A DNA stretch of 46,908 nt, from assembly GCA_021740125.1 (NCBI GenBank), contig JAIPAJ010000006.1, positions 1 through 46,908 on the forward strand, written 5' to 3'. Position numbers and translations under genes: made by a program. This DNA comes from Leadbetterella sp. (GTDB taxonomy: Bacteria > Bacteroidota > Bacteroidia > Cytophagales > Spirosomataceae). Under the pieces are notes generated by a model. That model was not told where the DNA came from, did not search any database, and worked only from the letters and a program-made list of their open reading frames with translations. The stretch's first letter is position 1; every line of letters begins with the position of its first letter. Positions 26,485 through 34,560 of the stretch are shown here, in pieces.

Positions 26485-27822
26485 ATGACAACAAGAAGAG
26501 AATTTGTTAAAAAATCGATAATGGCGGGTGTGGCCACAGGTTTTTCTGTAAAAAGTTACGGAAAAATCATAGGTGCAAATGACCGCGTAAGAGTTGCATG
26601 TGTGGGCTTCTCTGATCGTCACCGTGCTTCACATGTCGGACCATTTGCAGCATTGCAAAAAGAAATGAACTTCGAAATGGTGGGTCTTTCAGATATCTGG
26701 AATCGCCGTCGTGAAGAAGGTAAGGCGTTTTTGGACAAACAGTTAGGAGCCAATGTACAAGTTTACAGAAACAATGAAGAGCTATATGCTTCAAAGTCTG
26801 TAGATGCTGTGATGATGTCAACAGCTGATTTTCAGCACGCTTTACACACCATCGAGGCCGTAAAAGCGGGCTGTGATGTATATGCAGAAAAACCGTTGGC
26901 TGAAACTATGGCCGACAACCGTGCTGTATTGAAAGCCGTTAAGGATTCAAAGAAAATCGTACAAATCGGTTCCCAAAGACGTTCGGGAGCCAACTATCAC
27001 GCGGCCGAAGATTTTATTAAATCAGGTAAATTTGGCGATATCAAAATGGTGGAGTTGATGTGGAACGTAAACCAACCTGGTCGTTGGAGACGTCCTGATT
27101 TGGTTGCCAGCCTGAAAGAGTCTGATGTAGATTGGAAACGATATTTGATGAACCGTCCTTTTGAGAAATTTGATCCTCGTAAATATTTAGAATACAGATT
27201 ATTCTGGCCGTATTCTTCAGGAATTCCTGGCCAATGGATGAGCCATCAAATTGATACGGTTCACTGGTTCTCAGGTTTGAGTCACCCAAGAAGTGTGGTA
27301 GCCAATGGCGGTATTTACCAATGGCAAGATGGCCGCACGAATGCTGATACATTGACGGTTGTATTTGATTACGGCCCTGCTGACCAACCACAAAATGGTT
27401 TCCAAGTGCAGTTTACAAGTAGATTCTCAAACTCGGCCGGTGATACCAAAGAGCTTTATTACTCAAACGGCGGTATGATTAACTTGGATACTAACGAAAT
27501 CTCTGACACAGGTGGTTTACGTGAACGAGAAGCCAAAGCAATGGGAATGAAAGCAAACTTACTTTCACCATTGAAATTGGAAGGCGATAAAGTAGCCTCT
27601 GATGCCAACACAGGTGGCGATCCTTTGACATTTGCTCACATCAGAAACTGGATGGAGTGTGTGCGTAGCCGCAAAACTCCAAATGCTCCTATTGAAGCTG
27701 GATACCAGCATCCAATAGCCACTATGATGTCAAATGCTGCCTACAGAACTGGCTTAAAAATAACTTTTGATGCAAAAGCTCAAGAGATATTAGCTGGAGG
27801 CAAGCCATGGAAGCCGTTTTGA
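26485..27822 (+). CDS. Gfo/Idh/MocA-family oxidoreductase with Tat-like signal (third copy)
   Basis: This 445-residue protein starts MTTRREFVKKSIMAGVATGF, a clear twin-arginine signal. The Rossmann start reads VRVACVGFSDRHRASH, so the glycine loop is atypical. The family motif YAEKPLAET (EKP) is intact, and GQWMSHQIDTVHWFSG is the probable active-site segment. Sequence and length resemble the large exported Gfo/Idh/MocA proteins of Bacteroidota and Planctomycetota. It closes the locus, 82 bases after the GH3 gene, and is followed by a terminator. Substrate unknown; a glycoside or keto-sugar is inferred from context. Confidence 0.9.
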   Translation: MTTRREFVKKSIMAGVATGFSVKSYGKIIGANDRVRVACVGFSDRHRASHVGPFAALQKEMNFEMVGLSDIWNRRREEGKAFLDKQLGANVQVYRNNEELYASKSVDAVMMSTADFQHALHTIEAVKAGCDVYAEKPLAETMADNRAVLKAVKDSKKIVQIGSQRRSGANYHAAEDFIKSGKFGDIKMVELMWNVNQPGRWRRPDLVASLKESDVDWKRYLMNRPFEKFDPRKYLEYRLFWPYSSGIPGQWMSHQIDTVHWFSGLSHPRSVVANGGIYQWQDGRTNADTLTVVFDYGPADQPQNGFQVQFTSRFSNSAGDTKELYYSNGGMINLDTNEISDTGGLREREAKAMGMKANLLSPLKLEGDKVASDANTGGDPLTFAHIRNWMECVRSRKTPNAPIEAGYQHPIATMMSNAAYRTGLKITFDAKAQEILAGGKPWKPF

Positions 27823-27849
27823 TTGGTTATTGATTTGAATAATTTATAG

Positions 27850-27877
27850 GAAGGAGAGTCTTATGGCTCTCCTTCTT
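27850..27877 (+). terminator. Rho-independent terminator at the end of the first carbohydrate locus
   Basis: A perfect nine-base stem (27850-27858 with 27867-27875) with an eight-base loop follows the third oxidoreductase gene. The T tail is short (TTCTTGATTT), so efficiency may be moderate. Confidence 0.7.
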
Positions 27878-27923
27878 GATTTCCAACCAAATCCGAAAAT
27901 TCCGAATCATTAATGAAAACGCT

Positions 27924-28355
27924 ATGAATATGACTCGACTATTGTTTCTTCTTTTCGGATTGGTTTTGAGTGCCGCACAATGCGATGCTGATGTTGATCC
28001 TGAATTTTCAAAGCTTGATGGCAAATGGAAATTATATAAAATTGGAGTGGGTTACCCGGCACCCAATAGTCCGACGGAATTGGTTCCTACCGAAACAGAA
28101 ACTTTAGAAATTGATGCCAAGGCCAGTACGCTGGTCCGAAAAGTAAATGGTGTAGTGACGGAGTCTACGAAAATTGAAATAGGGAATCATCCTAAAAGTT
28201 CTCCAAATCCACGCTTGGCTTTGGTTTTTTTGGAGTCTAAAACTTACTCTTTTTTAAGAATAGACGAAACCAAGGGAGAAATAAGTTTATACCAAAAATG
28301 TCCTTTAGACGCTGAATTGGCCGATGGGAGTACTTTTTATTATAAGAAACAATAA
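27924..28355 (+). CDS. Small secreted protein, lipocalin-like pattern, unknown function
   Basis: The frame opens upstream at 27876, but the ATG at 27924 gives a proper signal peptide (MNMTRLLFLLFGLVLSAAQC) and a 143-residue product. A cysteine sits near the end of the hydrophobic stretch, but AAQC is a poor lipobox, so it may be a plain secreted protein. The mature part opens with LDGKWKLYKIGVG, the way small beta-barrel lipocalin-like proteins of Bacteroidota often begin. I do not recognise a specific family. No promoter match was seen in the short gap before it. Confidence 0.7.
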   Translation: MNMTRLLFLLFGLVLSAAQCDADVDPEFSKLDGKWKLYKIGVGYPAPNSPTELVPTETETLEIDAKASTLVRKVNGVVTESTKIEIGNHPKSSPNPRLALVFLESKTYSFLRIDETKGEISLYQKCPLDAELADGSTFYYKKQ

Positions 28356-28389
28356 GCATGATAGTTTACCGACTTCTTTAGTAATTGGG

Positions 28390-28397
28390 TAAATTTG
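28390..28397 (+). promoter_or_regulatory. Candidate -7 promoter element of rlmF
   Basis: TAAATTTG matches TAnnTTTG 18 bases before the rlmF ATG; a TTTA 21 bases upstream (28365-28368) could serve as a weak -33 element. Confidence 0.5.
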
Positions 28398-28415
28398 TAT
28401 TGAAATTAATGTTCA

Positions 28416-29318
28416 ATGCCCAAAGAAATAGCAAAACAGAAACTCCATCCTCGAAATAAGCATCGTGGGCAATATGACTTTGAATCTCTTGTGAAGACAT
28501 TGCCCGAACTTTCAAACCATGTTTTCATCAATCCATACGGTACGCAGACAATTGATTTCTCAAATCCTAAAGCTGTAAAAACTCTTAATAAAGCACTTTT
28601 GGCTTATTATGGAGTAAATCATTGGGATATCCCTGCAGGTTATCTCTGTCCACCTATTCCTGGTCGTGCGGATTATATACATTATTTGGCCGATATTTTA
28701 GCAGAAACCAACAACGGAATTATTCCTATAGGCAAAAATATAAAATGCCTTGATGTTGGGGTAGGAGCCAATGCTATTTATCCAATCATCGGCCATTGTG
28801 CCTATGGATGGAGTTTTGTGGGATCAGATATTGACCCTGTTTCTGTAAAAGCAGCCATTGCAATTGTGGGTTTTAATGAAGTTTTAAAGGATGGCATTGA
28901 AATTAGATTGCAAAAAAACAAAGATCATTTTTTCCAAGGTATCATAAAGCCGAATGAAAAGTTTGATTTGACCATTTGTAATCCACCCTTCTATACTTCA
29001 GAAGCCGATGCCACTGCACAAAATTTGCGAAAAACAAACAACCTTTCTGGAAAAAAACAGAATATTCCAAAGCTTAATTTTGGAGGAAATTCTAACGAGC
29101 TTTGGTGTGAGGGTGGAGAACTGAAATTTCTCATTTCTATGATTCGAGAAAGTGTAGAATTCTGTGATTCTTGCCGTTGGTTTACAAGTTTGGTTTCAAA
29201 AAAAGAGCATCTCGATAGAATTTACAAAGAACTTGAAAAGGTAAAAGTGAGCCAATTCAAAACAATTGAAATGGCTCAAGGACAGAAGGTCAGCCGATTA
29301 GTAGCTTGGAGATTTTAA
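28416..29318 (+). CDS. rlmF: 23S rRNA (adenine-1618 N6)-methyltransferase
   Basis: RlmF uses S-adenosylmethionine to methylate N6 of adenine 1618 in 23S rRNA (E. coli numbering). The 300-residue protein has the family's basic start ([16 protein letters not shown]) and the conserved [13 protein letters not shown]. The SAM-binding strand-loop is [12 protein letters not shown] (112-123). The N6-adenine methyltransferase motif NPPFYTS is at 189-195. The length is normal. The gene is alone; its 3' end faces the chitinase gene with 71 bases between them and no obvious terminator. Confidence 0.94.
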   Translation: MPKEIAKQKLHPRNKHRGQYDFESLVKTLPELSNHVFINPYGTQTIDFSNPKAVKTLNKALLAYYGVNHWDIPAGYLCPPIPGRADYIHYLADILAETNNGIIPIGKNIKCLDVGVGANAIYPIIGHCAYGWSFVGSDIDPVSVKAAIAIVGFNEVLKDGIEIRLQKNKDHFFQGIIKPNEKFDLTICNPPFYTSEADATAQNLRKTNNLSGKKQNIPKLNFGGNSNELWCEGGELKFLISMIRESVEFCDSCRWFTSLVSKKEHLDRIYKELEKVKVSQFKTIEMAQGQKVSRLVAWRF

Positions 29319-29389
29319 AGTAGGGCGATTTTTCAGATTGCGGAAAAAGATAGTTTTGTAAAATATTGACCACAATTTGGCAAATCGTA

Positions 29390-30334
29390 TCAATGTCCCC
29401 GATCAATCGCCTTCAAAAGCGACCATTCATCGTTGGTGTCGCTAGAGATTTCCCAAATCATCACTCCGGCCAAACCTCGTTTTTTGGCCAATTTGGTTTT
29501 TTCTTCAATAGTAATCATTCCGTTGTAAAACGCACCTTTCCAGTAATCGTCAAATGGACTTGCTCCGTCTTTCAGTAAGTCCTTATAGCTCGGGCCATAG
29601 TTGCCCATGCCTTTTTTGGAGTAAAATGGCAATCCCAAGGTTGCTTTATTGGCCGGTAAGCCTCTTTCAGTCAACCAATAGTCGAGGCTTTTAATAGCCA
29701 AAGAATAGGGTGAATGTGCCACTACATAATTTGGGCCGTAATCATCGTCATAAGCCATTAGGTTGAGCCAGTCCATTTTTTCGAAAACCTCGCTTTTGGT
29801 TCCATAACCTTTCTTTCCATACGAAATTACAGCTGCCGTTAGCTTTTTGTTTTCTTTGTGTAGGGCATCCGCCATTTCGGTTACCAAAGCTACATAATGT
29901 TCGGCCGATGGACTGTCTTCATCTGGATATTCCCAGTCGAAATCCACACCGTCCATGTTGTATTTTTTTACAAAGGCCATTATATTTTTCACAAAAGTGT
30001 GTCTTCCCTCTGCTCGCTCTGCCATTTTATGGAATCGAGTATCATCTCCACCACCATCTCCAATGCCCCAGCCACCAACGGATATAAAAATTTGTTTTCC
30101 ATTTTTGTGTACAAATTTTTCAGTTCTTATTAGGTTTTCATTATTCCCGATTGGCAACAATGTATCGCCCGATTTGGCTGGAATCGCGAAAGCATAGTTG
30201 ATGTGGGTTAACAAATTTATCTGAATTTCCTCAGGATTTTTGGTGGGTGTGTAATATCCAACTACTTTGAAGTCTTGGGCTAATGAGAATAAAGATTGGC
30301 AAAATAGTACGGTCAAGAACAAGAATTTTTTCAT
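29390..30334 (-). CDS. Secreted glycoside hydrolase family 18 protein (chitinase-like)
   Basis: This 314-residue protein has a Sec signal peptide (MKKFLFLTVLFCQSLFSLAQ) and one GH18 TIM barrel. The SxGG strand is FISVGGWG (about 83-90), and the catalytic DxxDxDxE motif is DGVDFDWEYP with E135 as acid/base. LNLMAYDDDYG and GVMIWEISSD are the later barrel strands. GH18 enzymes hydrolyse beta-1,4-GlcNAc bonds by substrate-assisted catalysis. It lacks chitin-binding modules, so it likely acts on soluble chitooligosaccharides or peptidoglycan-like glycans. It lies 12 bases downstream of an AraC regulator on the same strand and is probably co-transcribed with it. Confidence 0.92.
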   Translation of the reverse strand: MKKFLFLTVLFCQSLFSLAQDFKVVGYYTPTKNPEEIQINLLTHINYAFAIPAKSGDTLLPIGNNENLIRTEKFVHKNGKQIFISVGGWGIGDGGGDDTRFHKMAERAEGRHTFVKNIMAFVKKYNMDGVDFDWEYPDEDSPSAEHYVALVTEMADALHKENKKLTAAVISYGKKGYGTKSEVFEKMDWLNLMAYDDDYGPNYVVAHSPYSLAIKSLDYWLTERGLPANKATLGLPFYSKKGMGNYGPSYKDLLKDGASPFDDYWKGAFYNGMITIEEKTKLAKKRGLAGVMIWEISSDTNDEWSLLKAIDRGH

Positions 30335-30346
30335 GATGAAGTTTTT

Positions 30347-31207
30347 TTACAATTTACTGTACTTTTTCCGAAAGGAAGATGGATTTTCGCCCATAACTTT
30401 CTTGAAGGTTCTGTTAAAATACGAGAGACTATCAAAACCAGCGTCAAAACACGTTTCTGAAACGTTTTTGTGATTCATAAGCATAAGTTTGGCTTGGTTG
30501 ATACGATAATTATTCAAGAACTCTGTAAAGCTTAGCTTGGTCATTTTTTTGAAATATCTACAAAAAGCGGCAGTACTTAAATTGCTCAATTGAGCAATTT
30601 CTATCAAATCTATTTTTCTCGTATAATTGACTTCTATAAACTGATTAATCTTTCTGAGGCGTTCTTCTTCTTTTTTGTTGTATTGATTTTTAGGTATTTC
30701 TGTGTGAAGAAGCATATAGTCATTCGTTTCACCCAAAATTTTGAAAATCTCTAGCATGCTTAAAAACTGTTCAAAAGAAGACAATTCTGTTGTAGACTTA
30801 AATTTTTCACCAATTTGGGTTTTTACACTTTCACCGAAAGCAATACCGTATTTTGATTTTTCAAAAAGAGAAGCAATGACCTCCAGCTCGGGTGTATTGA
30901 GGAGCTCGTTTTTAAGAAATTGTGGCTGAATGTGCAACACAGTTTTCAGATATTCAGTTTTTATACCATAGTCAAAGTTGAGATGTGGAATATATGAACC
31001 AATAAACACTAGGTCGCTATCGTAAAAATTCCCCACGTGTTCACCCACATGTCTTTTACCTTCCGCGGCTTCAATGAATACTAATTCAAATTCAGGATGA
31101 AAATGCCATAAGAAAAAATCATTGAGTTTTGGGTTTACCAACCAATGAAACGAACTTTTTTCTTGGTCAGGAACAATTTTTTCAAGAATTAATTTATCGT
31201 TTGACAC
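30347..31207 (-). CDS. AraC-family regulator with N-terminal cupin domain (second copy)
   Basis: This 286-residue regulator starts with GTG; no in-frame ATG precedes the conserved cupin. The cupin part has FLWHFHPEFELVFIE and FIGSYIPHLNFD (residues about 30-110). The C-terminal AraC DNA-binding domain has IDLIEIAQLSNLSTAAFCRYFK-type and VSETCFDAGFDSLSYFNRTFK-type helices. It is built like the regulator at 13286, with clear though moderate similarity, so the two are paralogs. It is upstream of the GH18 gene and divergent from the dioxygenase gene, either of which could be its target. Confidence 0.92.
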   Translation of the reverse strand: MSNDKLILEKIVPDQEKSSFHWLVNPKLNDFFLWHFHPEFELVFIEAAEGKRHVGEHVGNFYDSDLVFIGSYIPHLNFDYGIKTEYLKTVLHIQPQFLKNELLNTPELEVIASLFEKSKYGIAFGESVKTQIGEKFKSTTELSSFEQFLSMLEIFKILGETNDYMLLHTEIPKNQYNKKEEERLRKINQFIEVNYTRKIDLIEIAQLSNLSTAAFCRYFKKMTKLSFTEFLNNYRINQAKLMLMNHKNVSETCFDAGFDSLSYFNRTFKKVMGENPSSFRKKYSKL

Positions 31208-31256
31208 TATAATATCTTATTTGTATTAAAATACTTTTAAAAAAGTCAATATTGTT

Positions 31257-31264
31257 CAAATATA
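31257..31264 (-). promoter_or_regulatory. Candidate -7 promoter element of the second cupin-AraC gene
   Basis: The minus strand reads TATATTTG, matching TAnnTTTG, 50 bases before the GTG start. No -33 match was seen. Confidence 0.4.
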
Positions 31265-31340
31265 AGCAAATTTTGAGAATGTTTTCCTGATTTATTAATC
31301 CCAAATTTGTATATTATTTAAATATAAAGTATAAATATTT

Positions 31341-32336
31341 ATGGAAAACCTTAATATTGGAATGGTGCCTACAATGGCTCCCACTATGATACCAAACACC
31401 AATCATCTCGATATTCCGGGCAATCCTTCTACGGCTACCAGCAGTCAAATTGCCTTAAACGACCGCTCCAATGGAGCTCCTTTGAGAGTGTTGAGCGAAG
31501 AGGATTGGAAGTTTTGGATAGAAAACGGCTATGTAATCATTAAAAATGCGGTTCCTAGAGAGCAAGCATTGGAAACGGCCGCTTTCTTATGGGAATTTGA
31601 AGAAAAAGACCCAAATGACGAATCTACATGGTACACTGCCCCAAGAGCCGAAATGAAGATGAAAGAACTTGGAGGGACAGGGATGGTGGAAGTGTATAAC
31701 AACCAGCACTTGTGGAACAATCGCCAGATGCAACGTGTGTACGATGCTTTTGTGGACATATGGGGGACAGAGAAACTTTGGGTAACGATAGACAGAGCCA
31801 ACTTAAATTTTCCAATTCGTCCGGGATTTGAGTATAAAGGATTTATTCATTGGGATTATGACCCAGAAACCAAACCCGTAAACGTGCAAGGGGTGTTGGC
31901 ATTGGCTGACCAAACCGACGAAAATATGGGCGGTTTCCAGTGTATTCCTGTGCTATACAGAACCTACGACACCTGGAAAATTACGCAGCCAGAAGACAGA
32001 AATCACTTTCAACCAGATACCTCTGCGTTTGAGGGCCAGTTCCATAAAGTGAAATTGGAAGCAGGAGATTTACTAATATTCAACAGCTTAGAGCCACACG
32101 GCATTCGGCCAAATAATTCAACAAATAAGGTACGAGTAGCTCAATACATATCAATGATGCCAGCCGAAGAGGACAACCAAGCGATGAGAGACTGGCGAGT
32201 AAATTCATGGAAAAACCGCATAGCACCGGAAGGGTATGCCTTTCCCGGAGATCCTAGAAATTGGGAACAAACTAAGTATGGGGTGGCAGAATTAAACGAT
32301 TTAGGTAAAAAACTTTTAGGGATTGAAAAATGGTAA
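31341..32336 (+). CDS. Phytanoyl-CoA dioxygenase (PhyH)-family protein
   Basis: This 331-residue cytoplasmic protein has the PhyH fold of Fe(II)/2-oxoglutarate oxygenases. The iron ligands are visible as H170 and D172 in FIHWDYDP and H253 in SLEPHGIRPNNS. R265 in NKVRVAQYIS is the likely 2-oxoglutarate-binding arginine. The first 45 residues are low-complexity and Met/Pro/Thr-rich, with no signal peptide. Members hydroxylate lipids, amino acids or natural products; the substrate here is unknown. It is divergent from the AraC-chitinase unit and is followed at once by the Dabb-domain gene, so those two are probably an operon. Confidence 0.88.
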   Translation: MENLNIGMVPTMAPTMIPNTNHLDIPGNPSTATSSQIALNDRSNGAPLRVLSEEDWKFWIENGYVIIKNAVPREQALETAAFLWEFEEKDPNDESTWYTAPRAEMKMKELGGTGMVEVYNNQHLWNNRQMQRVYDAFVDIWGTEKLWVTIDRANLNFPIRPGFEYKGFIHWDYDPETKPVNVQGVLALADQTDENMGGFQCIPVLYRTYDTWKITQPEDRNHFQPDTSAFEGQFHKVKLEAGDLLIFNSLEPHGIRPNNSTNKVRVAQYISMMPAEEDNQAMRDWRVNSWKNRIAPEGYAFPGDPRNWEQTKYGVAELNDLGKKLLGIEKW

Positions 32337-32344
32337 CCAAAAAT

Positions 32345-32734
32345 ATGAAATCAAAATTTAGATTATTTTTATACGTGTTTATAATTTCTTTGATGTCAAC
32401 TCAAGTTTTTTCTCAAGGAAAATCAAGCAAAAAATTACTTAGACATGTTGTTATTTTTAAGTTTAATGACAGTTCCTCACCTGAAGACGTCCAGCATGTG
32501 GCTGATACATTTTATGCTTTAAAGAAATCAGTGCCTCAAATAAAGGATATGGAATGGGGAATAAATAATAGTCCCGAACAGTTTAATCAGGGTTTTACTC
32601 ATTGTTTTATAATAAGTTTCAAATCCGAGAAGGACCTAGCAGATTATCAAAATGATCCCAATCACAAAGCGTTTCAAGAGGTTTTAAAACCTCACATGGA
32701 GAAGGTTTTTGTGGTAGATTATTGGCTAAAATAA
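32345..32734 (+). CDS. Secreted Dabb-domain (stress-responsive alpha/beta-barrel) protein
   Basis: The ATG at 32345 gives a 129-residue protein with a Sec signal peptide (MKSKFRLFLYVFIISLMSTQ ending near VFSQ); an ATG five codons earlier would overlap the dioxygenase gene by seven bases. The mature part is one Dabb ferredoxin-like domain with LRHVVIFKFNDSSSPEDV at the start, VPQIKDMEWGINNS in the middle and YQNDPNHKAFQ and VVDYW near the end. Cytoplasmic relatives are dimeric and have varied roles; the role of exported ones is not known to me. It is probably co-expressed with the PhyH-family gene. Confidence 0.88.
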   Translation: MKSKFRLFLYVFIISLMSTQVFSQGKSSKKLLRHVVIFKFNDSSSPEDVQHVADTFYALKKSVPQIKDMEWGINNSPEQFNQGFTHCFIISFKSEKDLADYQNDPNHKAFQEVLKPHMEKVFVVDYWLK

Positions 32735-32767
32735 TTTCTATATTTTTTAAGTAGATTTATTCGAATT

Positions 32768-32825
32768 TATATTTGGGTAAATCTGCTTTATTAATGGCCT
32801 TAAATGATTTGAAAATATAATTTTG
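32768..32825 (+). promoter_or_regulatory. Two candidate -7 elements before the aldo/keto reductase gene
   Basis: TATATTTG (32768-32775) and TAATTTTG (32818-32825) both match TAnnTTTG. The first lies in the loop of an 11-base imperfect hairpin (32749-32759 with 32778-32788) that lacks a good T tail, so I do not call it a terminator. Confidence 0.4.
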
Positions 32826-32839
32826 AAATATTTAATAAT

Positions 32840-33658
32840 ATGAAATCTCAACCAACTGTAACGCTAAACAATGGCGTGGAAATGCCATTATTAGGCCTTG
32901 GTGTATTTGATATGCATCATCAAGAAGCTGAACAAGCTGTAGAGTGGGCTTTGGAAACTGGCTACCGATTGATTGATACGGCCTCAATGTATGAAAATGA
33001 GATGCAAATAGGCAATGCAATTCGAACCAGTTCGGTGGTGAGAGAAGAAATATTTCTGACGACCAAAGTCAACGATAAAGACCAAGGTTATGCCGCTACC
33101 CTACGAGCTTTTGACCATAGTCTAGAACTTTTACAGACCGATTACGTGGACTTATACTTAATTCACTGGCCTATAAAAGCCACAAGAAAAGAAACATGGA
33201 GAGCTTTGGAAAAAATTTATGAATCTGGTAAAGCTCGGGCTATCGGCGTGGCCAATTATTTAGAGCCTTTTTTAGACGAACTTTTGACTTATTCAGATAT
33301 TGTACCTGCAGTTAATCAGGTAGAGTTTAGTCCGTTTTTGTATTTGGAAAGCTTAAAATCAAAATGCGAGAAACTAGGAACTGTTTTACAAGCCTACACA
33401 CCTTTGGTTAGGGGACTAAAAATGAACCATAATCTACTTCAAAGTTTAGCCCAAAAATATGAGAAAACACCTGCTCAAATAATTCTGAGGTGGAATGTTC
33501 AGCATGGAGTTTCACCCATTCCGAAGTCTAGTAACTTGTTGAGAATAAAGGAGAACTTTGATATTTTTGATTTTACGATTTCTACCATTGATATGAATAT
33601 CTTGAATTCGCTCCATGAAGATTTTAGAGTAGTTGACAACCCCATAGATTTACTCTAA
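32840..33658 (+). CDS. Aldo/keto reductase
   Basis: This 272-residue cytoplasmic enzyme is a single AKR TIM barrel that reduces aldehydes or ketones with NADPH. The tetrad is complete: D46 and Y51 in LIDTASMYENE, K76 in FLTTKVNDK and H109 in LYLIHWP. The C-terminal cofactor segment VSPIPKSSNLLRIKEN matches the NADPH 2'-phosphate-binding pattern. The size fits the 2,5-diketo-D-gluconate reductase-like (AKR5) branch. The substrate is unknown. Its stop codon overlaps the stop of the minus-strand MerR gene by four bases. Confidence 0.93.
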   Translation: MKSQPTVTLNNGVEMPLLGLGVFDMHHQEAEQAVEWALETGYRLIDTASMYENEMQIGNAIRTSSVVREEIFLTTKVNDKDQGYAATLRAFDHSLELLQTDYVDLYLIHWPIKATRKETWRALEKIYESGKARAIGVANYLEPFLDELLTYSDIVPAVNQVEFSPFLYLESLKSKCEKLGTVLQAYTPLVRGLKMNHNLLQSLAQKYEKTPAQIILRWNVQHGVSPIPKSSNLLRIKENFDIFDFTISTIDMNILNSLHEDFRVVDNPIDLL

Positions 33659-34560
33659 GAATTTGCTCCTAACTCAATAAGCTGATTGACAGTATGAATA
33701 ATCGTAATATTTTCGGTTAGCTCCAGCTTCTGACTAACTACCTGCATACCAGTAAGGTATATGGTTTGATCGTGAAAAGTTGTACCCATTTTGGTAATGT
33801 AGTTCTGTACATCTTGTGAAGTAGAAAACGAAGTAAATGCAGAAAAAACAAAATTTGGTTTCTCCTTTTCAATAATAAATTTAAGCTCCTCAAAAGGTAA
33901 ACTTTGGCCCAAATAAATCACCTTCTTTCCCATATTTTTAAAAATAAAATATGCGAACAAAATTCCGATTTCATGATATTCACCTTCGGGTGTGTACACC
34001 ACTACTTTTTCAGCATTAGGATCATAATTTGTTGGTAATTTGTCAATTTCTACGACGATTTTCTGCCTGATAAGGTTTGTAATGAAGTGTTCTTGCGACG
34101 GTCCGATGGAACCCGAGAGCCAAAGTATGCCAATTTTAGTTAGAAACGGATAAATGACATTTACCATGGTTTTTTCTATACCATTTGTTTCTATATTTTT
34201 GTTGATAATAGTTTCAAAAGATTGTTCATCGATATCTATCATTGCAATAGTCAAGGCCTGTATTTGATCTGAGTATTGCATCACTTTATCTGAAAGCGAA
34301 AACACCTCTTCTTTGATTTCCGACTCCTTTAGTTTAGCTATTTCAGAAATTTTGTAGCCATGATCTTTAAGCGTGGATATATTGAGCAAAAGCTTCAACT
34401 CCTGGTCACTATAGGTACGGATATTTGTATCAGACCTTTGAGGAACCAACATTTTGTACCTCTGCTCCCATATTCTTAGGGTATGGGCTTTAATGCCTGA
34501 AAGCTGTTCGAGGTCTCGGATAGAGTATTGGCTCATTTCATTGTAGTATTCGGTTAACAT
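33655..34560 (-). CDS. MerR-type regulator with cobalamin-binding domain (CarH/LitR-like)
   Basis: This 301-residue protein has a MerR helix-turn-helix (YSIRDLEQLSGIKAHTLRIWEQ) and a C-terminal B12-binding part. The helical cap has the W-x9-E-H motif (W147, E157, H158) and the Rossmann part has E-x-H-x-x-G (E194, H196, G199), with H196 as the expected lower cobalt ligand. In CarH the residue after the motif Trp is a His that binds cobalt after light exposure; here it is Leu148. It therefore probably binds cobalamin but may not switch as CarH does. An alternative start is Met9 (34536), where most relatives begin. No carotenoid genes are adjacent. Confidence 0.9.
   Translation of the reverse strand: MLTEYYNEMSQYSIRDLEQLSGIKAHTLRIWEQRYKMLVPQRSDTNIRTYSDQELKLLLNISTLKDHGYKISEIAKLKESEIKEEVFSLSDKVMQYSDQIQALTIAMIDIDEQSFETIINKNIETNGIEKTMVNVIYPFLTKIGILWLSGSIGPSQEHFITNLIRQKIVVEIDKLPTNYDPNAEKVVVYTPEGEYHEIGILFAYFIFKNMGKKVIYLGQSLPFEELKFIIEKEKPNFVFSAFTSFSTSQDVQNYITKMGTTFHDQTIYLTGMQVVSQKLELTENITIIHTVNQLIELGANS

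Noticed and set aside
32749-32788. 11-base imperfect hairpin before the aldo/keto reductase gene as a terminator
   Set aside because: The loop is 18 bases, the right arm is not followed by a T run, and a promoter element sits in the loop.
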